From NCBI GenBank assembly GCA_017654935.2, contig CM065698.1:411426-475425 (forward strand): 64,000 bases of DNA. Direction: 5' to 3'. Of the stretch, positions 34,327 through 46,518 are shown in pieces (the first letter of the stretch is position 1; the number at the start of each line of letters is the position of its first letter). The position numbers and the translations under genes are program-made. The notes beneath the pieces were generated by a model. The model was not told the DNA's origin, made no database searches, and was given only the letters and a program-made list of their open reading frames with translations. This DNA is from Phymorhynchus buccinoides (taxonomy: Eukaryota > Mollusca > Gastropoda > Neogastropoda > Raphitomidae).

Positions 34327-34970
34327 GCCTTCTGACTTTCTCGCGATGTTAAATCGTGGAACAGAAAAGAGTTTCAAAATTGATGTCATCAATACCATGG
34401 AAGATCTTATAAGTTTGTATAAGGCTGCGTCTCAACCTCCTACCCTTAAGAGAGTGTAAGTTTAGGTGTCTTAGCCTTTCAATATATGACATGTTTTTAC
34501 ATTCTTTTAGCAGTTTTGTGGCCCGTCTTTGAACTTTTTCTATTTGATTAGACTGCCTTTTCAAAAAAGGACACCATATAGCATTAGCATATTCCAGATG
34601 TGGCCTTGCAAAAGATTTATATAGTTTTAGAAAAGTGTCTTTATCAAGATAAGTGAAACTTCTTTTAATAATTCCTAACATCTGGTTTGCCTTGCCCACC
34701 ACTCTCTGTATATGAGGATCAATTGATAATTTGTTATCAAAGGTAACACCCAAATCTTTCTCTTCTGTGACAGTATTTATCTGCTGCATTCCATCATTGA
34801 GTCTCATTTCATATTCAACATTCTGATTGTTTTTACCAATATGTAGCACACCACATTTTGATACATTAAAATATAAATTCCAGGTATCGGACCAATCCTG
34901 CAAACAGTAAATGTCATTTTGTAAAGTGGTACTGCAAGATGAGTTATTATAGATTTTATAGACTTAGAAT

Positions 34971-35837
<867 letters not shown>

Positions 35838-35850
35838 AGACCTAATTCCA

Positions 35851-36765
35851 ACTTGTCCCATCTGCTTCCAACTTGTCCCATCTACTTCCAACTTGTCCCA
35901 TCTGCTTCCAACTTGTCCTATCTACTTCCAACTTGTCCTATCTACTTCCAACTTGTCCCATCTGCTTCCAACTTGTCCTATCTACTTCCAACTTGTCCTA
36001 TCTACTTCCAACTTGTCCCATCTGCTTCCAACTTGTCCTATCTACTTCCAACTTGTCCCATCTGCTTCCAACTTGTCCCATCTGCTTCCAACTTGTCCTA
36101 TCTACTTCCAACTTGTCCTATCTACTTCCAACTTGTCCTATCTACTTCCAACTTGTCCCATCTGCTTCCAACTTGTCCTATCTACTTCCAACTTGTCCTA
36201 TCTACTTCCAACTTGTCCTATCTGCTTCCAACTTGTCCTATCTACTTCCAACTTGTCCTATCTACTTCCAACTTGTCCTATCTACTTCCAACTTGTCCTA
36301 TCTACTTCCAACTTGTCCCATCTGCTTCCAACTTGTCCTATCTACTTCCAACTTGTCCTATCTACTTCCAACTTGTCCTATCTGCTTCCAACTTGTCCTA
36401 TCTACTTCCAACTTGTCCTATCTACTTCCAACTTGTCCCATCTGCTTCCAACTTGTCCTATCTACTTCCAACTTGTCCTATCTACTTCCAACTTTTCCTA
36501 TCTACTTCCAACTTGTCCTATCTACTTCCAACTTGTCCCATCTGCTTCCAACTTGTCCTATCTACTTCCAACTTGTCCCATCTACTTCCAACTTGTCCCA
36601 TCTGCTTCCAACTTGTCCTATCTACTTCCAACTTGTCCTATCTACTTCCAACTTGTCCTATCTACTTCCAACTTGTCCCATCTGCTTCCAACTTGTCCTA
36701 TCTACTTCCAACTTGTCCTATCTACTTCCAACTTGTCCTATCTGCTTCCAACTTGTCCCATCTTT
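35851..36765. repeat. 20-bp satellite, about 46 copies
   Basis: Unit ACTTGTCCYATCTRCTTCCA. Two variable sites (CCCA/CCTA and TGC/TAC) usually change together. No stop in any plus frame, so frames up to 447 codons are artefacts. Confidence 0.97.
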
Positions 36766-37052
36766 CCCCCAGCCATTCATCTAGGCGGCCAAGAAAATCA
36801 TTACTGTGTACAAATATATTTTCTACATGACCGAAGTGCCCAGTTATTACACACACCAGAACCATCAAAAGGATGATGGTGGTTGTCTACTGCAATAAGA
36901 AGAAGATTATGTGTGTGCACTTAATGTGATTTCACTTTCTCTTCCTCTCTCTCTTCTGATTCTTTTTCTATGGTCACCCCCTAAAGTGTGTACAATTACT
37001 TCTAATTATATATATAAAGAAGTTGGTTACTGCCACAAGAAGAAGAAGACCA
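36766..37052. other. Unassigned spacer
   Basis: Contains ATCAAAAGGATGATGGTGG and two AAGAAGAAG stretches, related to 26245. No gene. Confidence 0.5.
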
Positions 37053-37380
37053 TTAACCCTTTCGCCGCCGATGTCCACACTAAAAGGCGTGAAATTAGGA
37101 TATGTTATCCAATGACCTTATGTTGTTCATTTTGGAATATAAGGAAAGGCCTTATTTGACACATGTCATAGTGGGATTCACAGTATTGCAGATGTGGAGA
37201 TAAGGAAAGGCCTTATTTGACACATGTCATAGTGGGATTCACAGTATTGCAGATGTGGAGATAAGGAAAGGCCTTATTTGACACATGTCATAGTGGGATT
37301 CACAGTATTGCAGATGCCAACTTTTCTTTACCCTTGACAGAAATGTTTGGCTACAAAATGGCTGGCGGCAAAAGGGTTAA
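37053..37380. mobile_element. piggyBac-like MITE with TTAA ends
   Basis: Ends are TTAACCCTTTCGCCGCC and, inverted, TTAACCCTTTTGCCGCC, matching piggyBac-type TTAA insertion and CCCT-starting termini. 328 bp including both TTAA. The interior has about three copies of a 61-bp unit (AAGGAAAGGCCTTATTTGAC). A decayed relative lies at 53944-54233. Confidence 0.85.
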
Positions 37381-37637
37381 ACCCCCCAGTTCAGCCGGGA
37401 AGGAACAGGCCCCACTTCCAGCAACAAGCGGGGGAGGGGGATCTAATTTTAGTGGTCAATTTGCGCAGGCTCAGATGGAGATCTATCTGATCAGTATAGT
37501 AATGTCATAGTATAGTTGCGCAGCGTATTGGCCATGAGGCCTGTTGCTGATCTTTTGATCAGGAAACTAACTCGCCTAACTTTGGGCAACAACCTAGCAA
37601 TCTTTTGATTGCTCTTATTTCTACGACTGTTCACACG

Positions 37638-38165
37638 GGCGGTCTGCTGCAGACACACTGGCTGTGGCACGCAGCGGGTGATTCACATTGCTACAATACA
37701 TAGTCCTCGAGAACCTTGTCTATGGGCGGTCTGCAGCAGACACACTGGCTGTGGCACGCAGCGGGTGATTCACATTGCTACAATACATAGTCCTCGAGAA
37801 CCTTGTCTATGGGCGGTCTGCAGCAGACACACTGGCTGTGGCACGCAGCGGGTGATTCACATTGCTACAATACATAGTCCTCGAGAACCTTGTCTATGGG
37901 CGGTCTGCTGCAGACACACTGGCTGTGGCACGCAGCAGGTGATTCACATTGCTACAATACATAGTCCTCGAGAACCTTGTCTATGGGCGGTCTGCAGCAG
38001 ACACACTGGCTGTGGCACGCAGCGGGTGACTCACATTGCTACAATACATAGTCCTCGAGAACCTTGTCTATGGGCGGTCTGCAGCAGACACACTGGCTGT
38101 GGTACGCAGTGGGTGACTCACGTTGCTACAATACATATAGTTCTCGAGAACCTTGTCTATTCTGT
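37638..38165. repeat. 87-bp minisatellite, six copies
   Basis: Units contain GGGCGGTCTGCAGCAGACAC, ACTGGCTGTGGCACGCAGC and ATTGCTACAATACATAGTCC. The unit is 29 codons, so one frame stays open for 196 codons. I see no protein family and regard it as non-coding. Confidence 0.92.
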
Positions 38166-38339
38166 TCTTGAAACTTTTGTTGCACCAGATAAGGGATAAG
38201 TGGTCTGCTTGTTTACTTCTAGTCTTGATGAAAACTTTCATTTATTAATGTGAAAGATCGGTTGCACGTTTCCTAGCTTTTGTACAAAATCGTGGAATCA
38301 ATCTCATTTCAGCAAGGCAGTGGTTGTTTGACCTCATGT

Positions 38340-38430
38340 GGCTAAAGGGTCGAGTTTCTCTAGACGACGGTCGCCGCACGCATAACTGTTACGCCAAAAG
38401 GGGTCTAAGAAACACTTTAGAAAACTTATG
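38340..38430. repeat. Diverged copy of the 7426-7480 sequence
   Basis: GAGTTTCTCTAGACGACGG ... GGGGTCTAAGAAACACTTTA parallels GAGTTTCTCAACGG ... GGGGTCTAAGAAACACCTAA. A dispersed repeat of unknown type. Confidence 0.55.
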
Positions 38431-38494
38431 GTGGAAAAAATATTACAAGCTCTTGTCTGATTGGTCAAAAAAAGTATTATTTTAACCAAACTTT

Positions 38495-39925
38495 AATGAT
38501 GATGATGACGAAAATGATGATGATGCAGATGGAGGTGGACTGGTGTCTGTGCGATGATGACAAAGAATGATGATGATAATGATGGTGATGGAGGTGGACT
38601 GGTGTCTGTGCGATGATGACAAAGAATGATGACGATGACAAAGATGATAATGATGATGGTGATGAAGATGGAGGATGATCAGCTACAGATGGAGGTGGAC
38701 TGGTGTCTGTGCGATGATGACAAAGAATGATGATGATGATGACAAAGAATGATACTGATGGTGATGGAGGTGGACTGGTGTCTGTGCGATGATGACAAAG
38801 AATGATGATGATGATGACAAAGAATGATGATGACGATGACAAAGATGATACTGATGGTGATGGAGGTGGACTGGTATCTGTGCGATGATGACAAAGAATG
38901 ATGACGATGACAAAGATGATAATGATGATGGTGATGAAGATGGAGGATGATCAGCTACAGATGGAGGTGGACTGGTGTCTGTGCGATGATGACAAAGAAT
39001 GATGATGACGATGACAAAGATGATACTGATGGTGATGGAGGTGGACTGGTGTCTGTGCGATGATGACAAAGAATGATGACGATGACAAAGATGATAATGA
39101 TGATGGTGATGAAGATGGAGGATGATCAGCTACAGATGGAGGTGGACTGGTGTCTGTGCGATGATGACAAAGAATGATGATGACGATGACAAAGATGATA
39201 CTGATGGTGATGGAGGTGGACTGGTATCTGTGCGATGATGACAAAGAATGATGACGATGACAAAGATGATGAGGGTGATGAAGATGGAGGATGATCAGCT
39301 ACAGATGGAGGTGGACTGGTGTCTGTGCGATGATGACAAAGAATGATGATGACGATGACAAAGAATGATGATGATGATAACAAAGATGATAATGATGATG
39401 ATGGTGATGCAGATGGAGGATGATCAGCTACAGATGGAGGTGGACTGGTGTCTGTGTGATGATGATGATGATGATGATGACAAAGAATGATGATGACAAA
39501 GATGATGATGATGATGACAAAGAATGATGATGATGATGACAAAGAATGATGATGATGCAGATGGAGGATGATCAGCTACAGCTAGAGGTGGACTGGTGTC
39601 TGTGATGATGATAAATATGATGATGATAATGATGATGAAGAAGATGATAATAATGATGATGATGATGGTGTTGCAGGTGGAGGATGATCAGCTACAGCTA
39701 GAGGTGGACTGGTGTCTGTGATGATGATAAATATGATGAAGAAGATGATAATAATGATGATGGTGAAGATGATGATGATGGTGTTGCAGATGGAGGATGA
39801 TCAGCTACAGCTAGAGGTGGACTGGTGTCTGTGATGATGAAGATGATGATGATGATGGTGTTGCAGATGGAGGATGATCAGCTACAGCTAGAGGTGGACT
39901 GGTGTCTGTGCAGACTAGAGGAGAA
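38495..39925. repeat. GAT-rich compound minisatellite
   Basis: Long units combining GATGGAGGTGGACTGGTGTC, TGTGCGATGATGACAAAG, GAGGATGATCAGCTACAG and variable (GAT)n. About twelve incomplete units. The minus-strand Ser/His-rich frames are by-products. Confidence 0.9.
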
Positions 39926-40054
39926 AATGGCCTCCCTCGACCCCTACAGTCGACCAGGTAGTGAAGATATTCTGAAATAGGAAATTCAGTCATTGCTCCT
40001 CAGGGACGATAAAACTAAGAAAAATAATTATAATGGGAGTTAATAAAAGCACTT

Positions 40055-40098
40055 TATTCTCAAGACGCCGGCCATCAAGAAGACAGGCCATTGTTTGT
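40055..40098 (+). pseudogene. Decayed fragment of the UPF0488 exon
   Basis: ATTCTCAAGA, then CGCCGGCCATCAAGAAG and ACAGGCCATT, matches exon positions 41290-41334 (ATTCTGAAGA, CACCGGTCATCAAGAAG, AGACAGGCCAT) apart from a gap and a two-base deletion that breaks the frame. It stands immediately before the 96-bp array. Confidence 0.6.
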
Positions 40099-40990
40099 GT
40101 GGGTGTTGCCAGTAAACGGGTGTGGGTTACCTATCTCTTTTCTGTATTGGTGATGGTATCACTGTGTTACTGTTATGTTTCCAGGCCATTGTTTGTGTGG
40201 GTGTGTTGGTAAACAGGTGTTATGTGGGTTACCACTGTCTGTTCTGTATTGGTGATGGTATCACTGTGTTATTTTTCCAGGCCATTGTTAGTGTGGGTGT
40301 GTTGGTAAACAGGTGTTATGTGGGTTACCACTGTCTGTTCTGTATTGGTGATGGTATCACTGTGTTATTTTTCCAGGCCATTGTTAGTGTGGGTGTGTTG
40401 GTAAACAGGTGTTATGTGGGTTAGCACTGTCTGTTCTGTATTGGTGATGGTACCACTGTGTTATGTTTCCAGGCCATTGTTAGTGTGGGTGTGTTGGTAA
40501 ACAGGTGTTATGTGGGTTAGCACTGTCTGTTCTGTATTGGTGATGGTACCACTGTGTTATGTTTCCAGGCCATTGTTAGTGTGGGTGTGTTGGTAAACAG
40601 GTGTTATGTGGGTTAGCACTGTCTGTTCTGTATTGGTGATGGTACCACTGTGTTATGTTTCCAGGCCATTGTTAGTGTGGGTGTGTTGGTAAACAGGTGT
40701 TATGTGGGTTACCTGTCTCTGTTCTGTATTAGTGATGGCATCACTGTGTTGCTTCCAGGCCATTGTTTGTGTGTGTGTGTTGGGTAAACAGGTGTTATGT
40801 GGGTTACCTGTCTCTGTTCTGTATTAGTGATGGCATCACTGTGTTGCTTCCAGGCCATTGTTTATGTGTGTGTGTTGGGTAAACAGTTGTTATGTGGGTT
40901 ACCTGTCTCTGTTCTGTATTAGTGATGGCATCACTGTGTTGCTTCCAGGCCATTGTTTGTGTGTCTGTGTTGGGTAAACAGGTGTGGCTT
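40099..40990. repeat. 96-bp minisatellite upstream of the UPF0488 exon
   Basis: About nine units. The CCAGGCCATTG landmark falls at 40181, 40277, 40373, 40469, 40565, 40661 and on to about 40950. Each unit contains an acceptor-like TTTCCAG-GCC and GTGTGTTGGTAAACAGGTG. ACAGGCCATTG is also the end of the decayed exon fragment just upstream. Confidence 0.9.
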
Positions 40991-41018
40991 AGCACTGTCT
41001 TTGGGTGGCAGTAACTGT

Positions 41019-41262
41019 ATGTTATCACTGTGTTCTTTTGACATACATTATTGTGTCTGTCTTTTCTAGGTTGGGTGGTGATATGTTATCACTGTGTTCT
41101 TTTGACATACATTATTGTGTCTGTCTTTTCTAGGTTGGGTGGTGATATGTTATCACTGTGTTCTTTTGACATACATTATTGTGTCTGTCTTTTCTAGGTT
41201 GGGTGGTGATATGTTATCACTGTGTTCTTTTGACATACATTATTGTGTTTTAACATTTTCAG
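41019..41262 (+). repeat. 64-bp minisatellite ending in the true splice acceptor
   Basis: Units start at 41029, 41093, 41157 and 41221 (TGTGTTCTTTTGACATACAT). The first three contain TCTGTCTTTTCTAG-GTTGGG. The fourth ends TTTTAACATTTTCAG and runs into the UPF0488 exon, so the natural 3' splice site is the last array unit. Confidence 0.93.
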
Positions 41263-41397
41263 CCCAAGAGGCAGCCAAGGTTCATCGTATTCTGAAGAGC
41301 AGCAAAGCACCGGTCATCAAGAAGAGACAGGCCATGAGGAACATGTTTGGAGACTACAGAGCTAAGATGAAGACTGCTGAAAAGAAAAGCTTAGCTG
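41263..41397 (+). CDS. UPF0488 (C8orf33-like) internal exon
   Basis: 135-bp exon bounded by TTTTCAG at its left and GTGAGT at its right, entered and left in phase 1. It encodes 44 residues including KSSKAPVIKKRQAMRNMF and GDYRAKM, matching the conserved RKRQLMHSLFGDYRAQM segment of human C8orf33. The family is conserved in animals and of unknown molecular function. The split codon G-CC joins in phase to the exon at 46815. Upstream exons (helical N-terminal part) are not found in the window; 40055 holds a broken partial copy of this exon. Two minisatellites abut it on the left, and a TCA microsatellite starts inside the donor consensus. Confidence 0.75.
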
Positions 41398-41400
41398 GTG

Positions 41401-41464
41401 AGTCATCATCATCACCATCATCATCGTTGTCATCATCATCATCATTGTCACCATCATCATCGTC

Positions 41465-41495
<31 letters not shown>

Positions 41496-41640
41496 TCATC
41501 ATCGTCATCATCATCATCATCATCATCATCATCGTCACCATCATCATCATCATCATCGTCGTCATCATCATCATTGTCATCATCATCGTCATCGTAAATC
41601 ATCATCATCATCATCATCGTCGTCATCATGATGATGATGT
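41401..41640. repeat. (TCA)n microsatellite at the intron start
   Basis: Starts three bases after the exon donor (GTGAGTCATCATCATC). It runs about 230 bp with GTC/ACC variants and ends in CATGATGATGATG, which is complementary to the repeat. Confidence 0.95.
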
Positions 41641-41734
41641 GAGGATAAACATATTGGGGTTTACAAGGCCAAAATAAAGCCAGTGTGAATAGATGAGTTG
41701 AGCTTAGCAGAGGGAGGTTTTGAGGGTTTAAGAT

Positions 41735-42145
41735 GAGTGATAATGGTTTTGACAGAGAATTTTAGGGTTTAAAATGGCTGATTATGGTTTTGACCGAGAG
41801 TTTGACCGAGAGTTTCAGGGTTTAAGATGGCTGATTATGGTTTTGACCGAGAGTTTGAGGGTTTAAGATGGCTGATTATGGTTTTGACCGAGAGTTTGAC
41901 CGAGAGTTTCAGGGTTTAAGATGGCTGATTATGGTTTTGACCGAGAGTTTGAGGGTTTAAGATGGCTGATTATGGTTTTGACCGAGAGTTTGAGGGTTTA
42001 AGATGGCTGATTATGGTTTTGACCGAGAGTTTGAGGGTTTAAGATGGCTGATTATGGTTTTGACCGAGAGTTTGAGGGTTTAAGATGACTGATTATGGTT
42101 TTGACCGAGAGTTTGAGGGTTTAAGATGGCTGATAATGGTACTGA
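41735..42145. repeat. 41-bp intronic minisatellite
   Basis: About nine units of TTATGGTTTTGACCGAGAG, TTTGAGGGTTTAAGATGGC; two units carry an extra GACCGAGAGTTT. Confidence 0.92.
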
Positions 42146-42199
42146 GGGTGTAACTCTCCTGACGCCAGTGGCGGTAGTTAACGACGCGGCAGGCTTGCC

Positions 42200-42835
42200 A
42201 CATGGTTGCCCATGTGCTTTTCTATTTTTAGAGGCCTACAATTACATCATTGTATTTCCGCCTGTTGACGCACATGTGCTTTTCTATTTTTAGAGGCTTA
42301 CAATTACATCATTGTATTTCCGCCTGTTGACGCACATGTGCTTTTCTATTTTTAGAGGCTTACAATTACATCATTGTATTTCCGCCTGTTGACGCACATG
42401 TGCTTTTCTATTTTTAGAGGCTTACAATTACATCATTGTATTTCCGCCTGTTGACGCACATGTGCTTTTCTATTTTTAGAGGCCTACAATTACATCATTG
42501 TATTTCCGCCTGTTGACGCACATGTGCTTTTCTATTTTTAGAGGCCTACAATTACATCATTGTATTTCCGCCTGTTGACGCACATGTGCTTTTCTATTTT
42601 TAGAGGCTTACAATTACATCATTGTATTTCCGCCTGTTGACGCACATGTGCTTTTCTATTTTTAGAGGCCTACAATTACATCATTGTATTTCCGCCTGTT
42701 GACGCACATGTGCTTTTCTATTTTTAGAGGCTTACAATTACATCATTGTATTTCCGCCTGTTGACGCACATGTGCTTTTCTATTTTTAGAGGCTTACAAT
42801 TACATCATTGTATTTCCGCCTGTTGACGCACATGC
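42200..42835. repeat. 62-bp intronic minisatellite, about 10 copies
   Basis: Units contain CACATGTGCTTTTCTATTTT, TAGAGGCYTACAATTACATC and TTCCGCCTGTTGACG. A single C/T site separates GGCCTAC from GGCTTAC units. Confidence 0.95.
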
Positions 42836-43675
42836 GCAGTCAAAATAAAATGGTCTTCCGCCTTGTCTAGTAACGGCTCCAACCGTTTACAGTTGATTGG
42901 GAAAAAAAAAGATTTGGTGGTGGTGACTCGCCACGAGTGGAGTCGATAGGCGACCATGACAGGATTGATGTACTTCTTGGAGGAATTGCACTTAGAATGT
43001 AGCTGAATCGAAGTTGAAACTGGATCAACTGACTCGGCAGAAGAGGAGGGTAGCAGCAGATTGAGAAAGGTTGATCCGATTTCAAAAAATAATTTTTGGA
43101 TAGTTCTCATGAGGACAGCATCGCCATTTTCCAAATAGAGTTGATTCTTATCAATGAAAGAAACGATGAAGATTTTTGGATTAAAACTTGAGATAATTGT
43201 TGAAGCGAAGCAAAGAAGAGTACTGAAGAGTGTTAGGTGGAAATCAGCCCATCTTTTTGATTCGAAGTCGGATGAATAGATCAAATTAATTGGATGAATA
43301 GATCAAATTAATTGGCGATCTTGAAGTCAGTGTTTAGAATGATTTGGTGAAAGTCCAACCCCGACGTGTCAGTTGGCCCAATAACAACCGATTTACACGG
43401 ATTGTAGCCAAGTAAGTTCAAATGTGTCTTTCTTATCAATTATCTATAGCACGCGCAGTTCCAAACCAACACATGTGACACAAAGTTGGCATGATTTTGT
43501 TTTTATTTTCTTGACACAATACACAATCACCACCATCATCAACAACATCTCCATCAAAAACACAACAAATCATTTTGTCCAAAAAAAAAAAAATGTTTAC
43601 ACCCTCCTACCAAGTTTCATGGCTTTTTGATGAGAACTTTATTTTCTGTAAGTTTTTAAAATAAAGTAGGTGGTA
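42836..43675. other. Intronic non-repetitive DNA
   Basis: A minus-strand frame of 159 codons (42805-43284) starts here and ends inside the 62-bp array. I recognise no domain, and overlap with the satellite argues against a gene. A 16-bp local duplication (AATAGATCAAATTAAT) lies near 43275 and 43297. Confidence 0.5.
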
Positions 43676-43704
43676 TTCAGAATCTTTGAAATGCACTTGA
43701 GTTA

Positions 43705-43945
43705 AAATGACTGATTATGTATTATTAAAATCTGATTATGTATTATTAAAATGACTGATTATGTATTATTAAAAACTGATTATGTATTATTAAAATGACT
43801 GATTATGTATTATTCAGAATCTTTGAAATGCACTTGGCGTGAGGAGAGTTAAAATGATGATTATGTATTATTAAAATGACTGATTATGTATTATTAAAAT
43901 GACTGATTATGTATTATTAAAATGACTGATTATGTATTATGTATG
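43705..43945. repeat. Short AT-rich tandem repeat
   Basis: Units of about 23 bp, ATTATTAAAATGACTGATTA. A partial inner duplication includes AGAATCTTTGAAATGCACTT (43679 and 43817). Confidence 0.85.
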
Positions 43946-44399
43946 GAGGGTTTCAGGGATGTGGGAGCTACGCATGAGCACATAAATGCGATTTATTCAA
44001 CTATTTGATTTTTTTTTTTAAACATAGAGACGATTGTACAGATTATTGAGTTATTGAGGGGGGGGGGGGGGGGGGGGGTCTTTTTGCACACACAGTGAAA
44101 CAAAAGAAGTTTTTGTTGTGTGAGTACATTCCCTTGACTGAATTTTGTAAGCTTCTCTTTGGTTGGCCAGTTACGTCCATTGGCATTGTGCTATTTTCAT
44201 GTGTTCGGCTGATTCCTCAGTGTGATTTTGAAGGAGGATTTTGATGTTTTCAAAGCTATTGAGTGAACGTTTCATCTTCAACCATGAAAATTATACATCA
44301 CACCATAGATTTGAAGAAAGAGGAGATCAACAAAGGATGCCAACATAAATTTGACAGGACTTGGCTGGATGAAACTGTATCGGACAGTAACATCTGCAT
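43946..44399. other. Intronic DNA with G-run
   Basis: G-run of about 20 at 44059-44078; otherwise unassigned. Confidence 0.5.
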
Positions 44400-45445
44400 A
44401 GGGGAGAGTAGACTACTTTGTAAATAACGAAGGCTGGTGATGTGTGTGTCCTTTGAGTAGACTACTGTGTAAATAACGAAGGCTGGTGATGTGTGTGTCC
44501 TTTGAGTAGACTACTGTGTAAATAACGAAGGCTGGTGATGTGTGTGTCCTTTGAGTAGACTACTTTGTAATAACGAAGGCTGGTGATGTGTGTGTCCTTT
44601 GAGTAGACTACTTTGTAAATAACGAAGGCTGGTAACGTGTGTCCACAGCTGTGTGTAAATAACGAAGGCTGGTGATGTGTGTGTCCTTTGAGTAGACTAC
44701 TTTGTAAATAACGAAGGCTGGTGATGTGCGTGTCCTTTGAGTAGACTACTTTGTAAATAACGAAGGCTGGTGATGTGTGTGTCCTTTGAGTAGACTACTT
44801 TGTAAATAACGAAGGCTGGTGATGTGTGTGTCCTTTGAGTAGACTACTTTGTAAATAACGAAGGCTGGTGATGTGTGTGTCCTTTGAGTAGACTACTGTG
44901 TAAATAACGAAGGCTGGTGATGTGTGTGTCCTTTGAGTAGACTACTTTGTAAATAACGAAGGCTGGTGATGTGTGTGTCCTTTGAGTAGACTACTTTGTA
45001 AATAACGAAGGCTGGTGATGTGTGTCCACAGCTGTGTGTAAATAACGAAGGCTGGTAACATGTGTCCACAGCTGTGTGTAAATAACGAAGGCTGGTGATG
45101 TGTGTGTCCACAGCTGTGTGTAAATAACGAAGGCTGGAACGTGTGTCCACAGCTGTGTGTAAATAACGAAGGCTGGTAATGTGTGTGTCCTTTGAGTAGA
45201 CTACTTTGTAAATAACCTGGTGATGTGTGTCCACAGCTGTGTGTAAATAACGAAGGCTGGAAGTCCACAGCTGGTAACAACGTGTGTCCACAGCTGTGTG
45301 TAAATAACGAAGGCTGGTGATGTGTGTGTCCACAGCTGTGTGTAAATAACGAAGGCTGGTAACGTGTGTCCACAGCTGTGTGTAAATAACGAAGGCTGGT
45401 AATGTGTGTGCACAGCTGTGCGTAAATAACGAAGGCTGGTAATGT
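44400..45445 (+). repeat. Minisatellite leading to the UPF0488 terminal exon, left part
   Basis: Units of 40-50 bp with TGTAAATAACGAAGGCTGGT. One form carries GTGTGTCCTTTGAGTAGACTAC (44430-45000), the other GTGTGTCCACAGCTGTG (mostly 45000-45445). The second form resembles a splice acceptor. The array is split by a transposon at 45446. Confidence 0.93.
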
Positions 45446-46513
45446 CAGGGGTGGGATTTTGTCCGTTTTTGGCCGGAAATCCGGTATTTAAAAAAAAAAT
45501 CCGACATTGAAAAAAAAAAATTACGGCAAAAAATAAATATATTTCTTTAACCCTAGTAGTGCTGTTCCCGGATTGATACGGGATAGCCCCCCCTAGAGCC
45601 AATAGCGGCTCCCAGAATATTCCGGGAAGCCCACATGACATCACAAAGCACTTAATATAGCGGCCAATCATTGAATACTTGTGTACCTACCACACTACGT
45701 CATCAAAAAAGGGGTTGCGCTTGACATCACATGCATTAAATGCGGTATTTTCATTGGTTAAAGGGGTGAAATAATTTTTTTATTTGGGTCGATCTATTTC
45801 GGGGTCAGACTGAAGAGAATACAAATGGCGACCAGATTTTTACTGTCCATTCGAAGAGCTTTCCAGGCAGATTTTTTATGGTAGAGATCGTAATTAGGGC
45901 TTGAAATGAGTCAGTTTAGATTATATTATCACTGGCGAGTACGATGATGTGAGAATTTTGAACTTTTCAACGGAAAGCGAAGTGAAAATTGATCGCGATG
46001 TTGCCGAGTTGCAACTTGGCGGCCGGCCGAGTGAATTTCTCTACAGGTGCGGTCGCGAACATTTCCAGGTATTTTGCTTTTTTCTGCTTGTTTTATACTA
46101 AAATCGACAAAGAATTAATGACTGAAGATACTAATAAAGCTTTTCTGACGAAATTGAGCAACAAAATCATCGCAATATCGAAAATCGACGCCGATGTTCG
46201 CGGAAACTGATCTTGCTACGGTTACGGCTAACAATCAAAGACTTGACTTAGATTAGGTCTACCTTTATTTTAAACAAATTACCCGATAATTCCAAAGATG
46301 CCAGTGTCTAAATGTCTTTGGATGATTATTCTTTTATTATTTGCACACCGTTCATCCATCGATCCAAGTTAAAGGCACAAAAATAGCCTGGAGAGTGGTT
46401 GCATTTTAAAAAATTTCAACACACCTGTCCGTTCATTTTGTTCAGGGGGTGGGCCGCGGGTTGTTGAAAATCTAGTTTTCCTTTTTTTTTTCTTTGGTCC
46501 AATCCCACCCCTG
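45446..46513. mobile_element. hAT-like element inserted in the minisatellite
   Basis: 1068 bp with ends CAGGGGTGGGATT and, inverted, CAGGGGTGGGATT. AATGT occurs on both sides (45441-45445 and 46514-46518), and outside it the array continues in register. CAGGGGTG-type ends fit hAT; a 5-bp duplication fits only some hAT groups. The inside has no convincing transposase; the 73-codon frame near 45989 is unassigned. Confidence 0.75.
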
Positions 46514-46518
46514 AATGT

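Larger units (their letters stand above)
33653..34960 (-). pseudogene. LINE RT C-terminal fragment with 3' hairpin, family W
   Basis: The 3' end lies at 33653 with a (TAC)n tail and the hairpin GGGGACGTTATATAGGCC-GCGA-GGCC, AGGCTTATGAGCCTGTCCC. The 34349-34903 part is one open frame of 184 residues ([83 protein letters not shown]). The C-terminus (RKFSFSYRVAVHWNELSTN) is at 33740-33935. A four-copy array and G and GA runs split the two. Confidence 0.85.

Noticed and set aside
37609..38199. 196-codon protein with 29-residue repeats
   Set aside because: The 87-bp unit keeps one frame open by arithmetic; no known domain and no coding signature beyond the repeat.
38477..39993. Ser/His-rich minus-strand proteins
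   Set aside because: Products of GAT microsatellite sequence in several overlapping frames.
41398..41597. Continuation of the UPF0488 exon into a poly-Ser tail
   Set aside because: GTGAGT donor at 41398 and in-phase joining to the exon at 46815 make the Ser run intronic TCA microsatellite.
42805..43284. 159-codon minus-strand frame
   Set aside because: Its C-terminal part lies in the 62-bp satellite, no recognisable family, and it sits in an intron; possible transposon remnant but not supportable.
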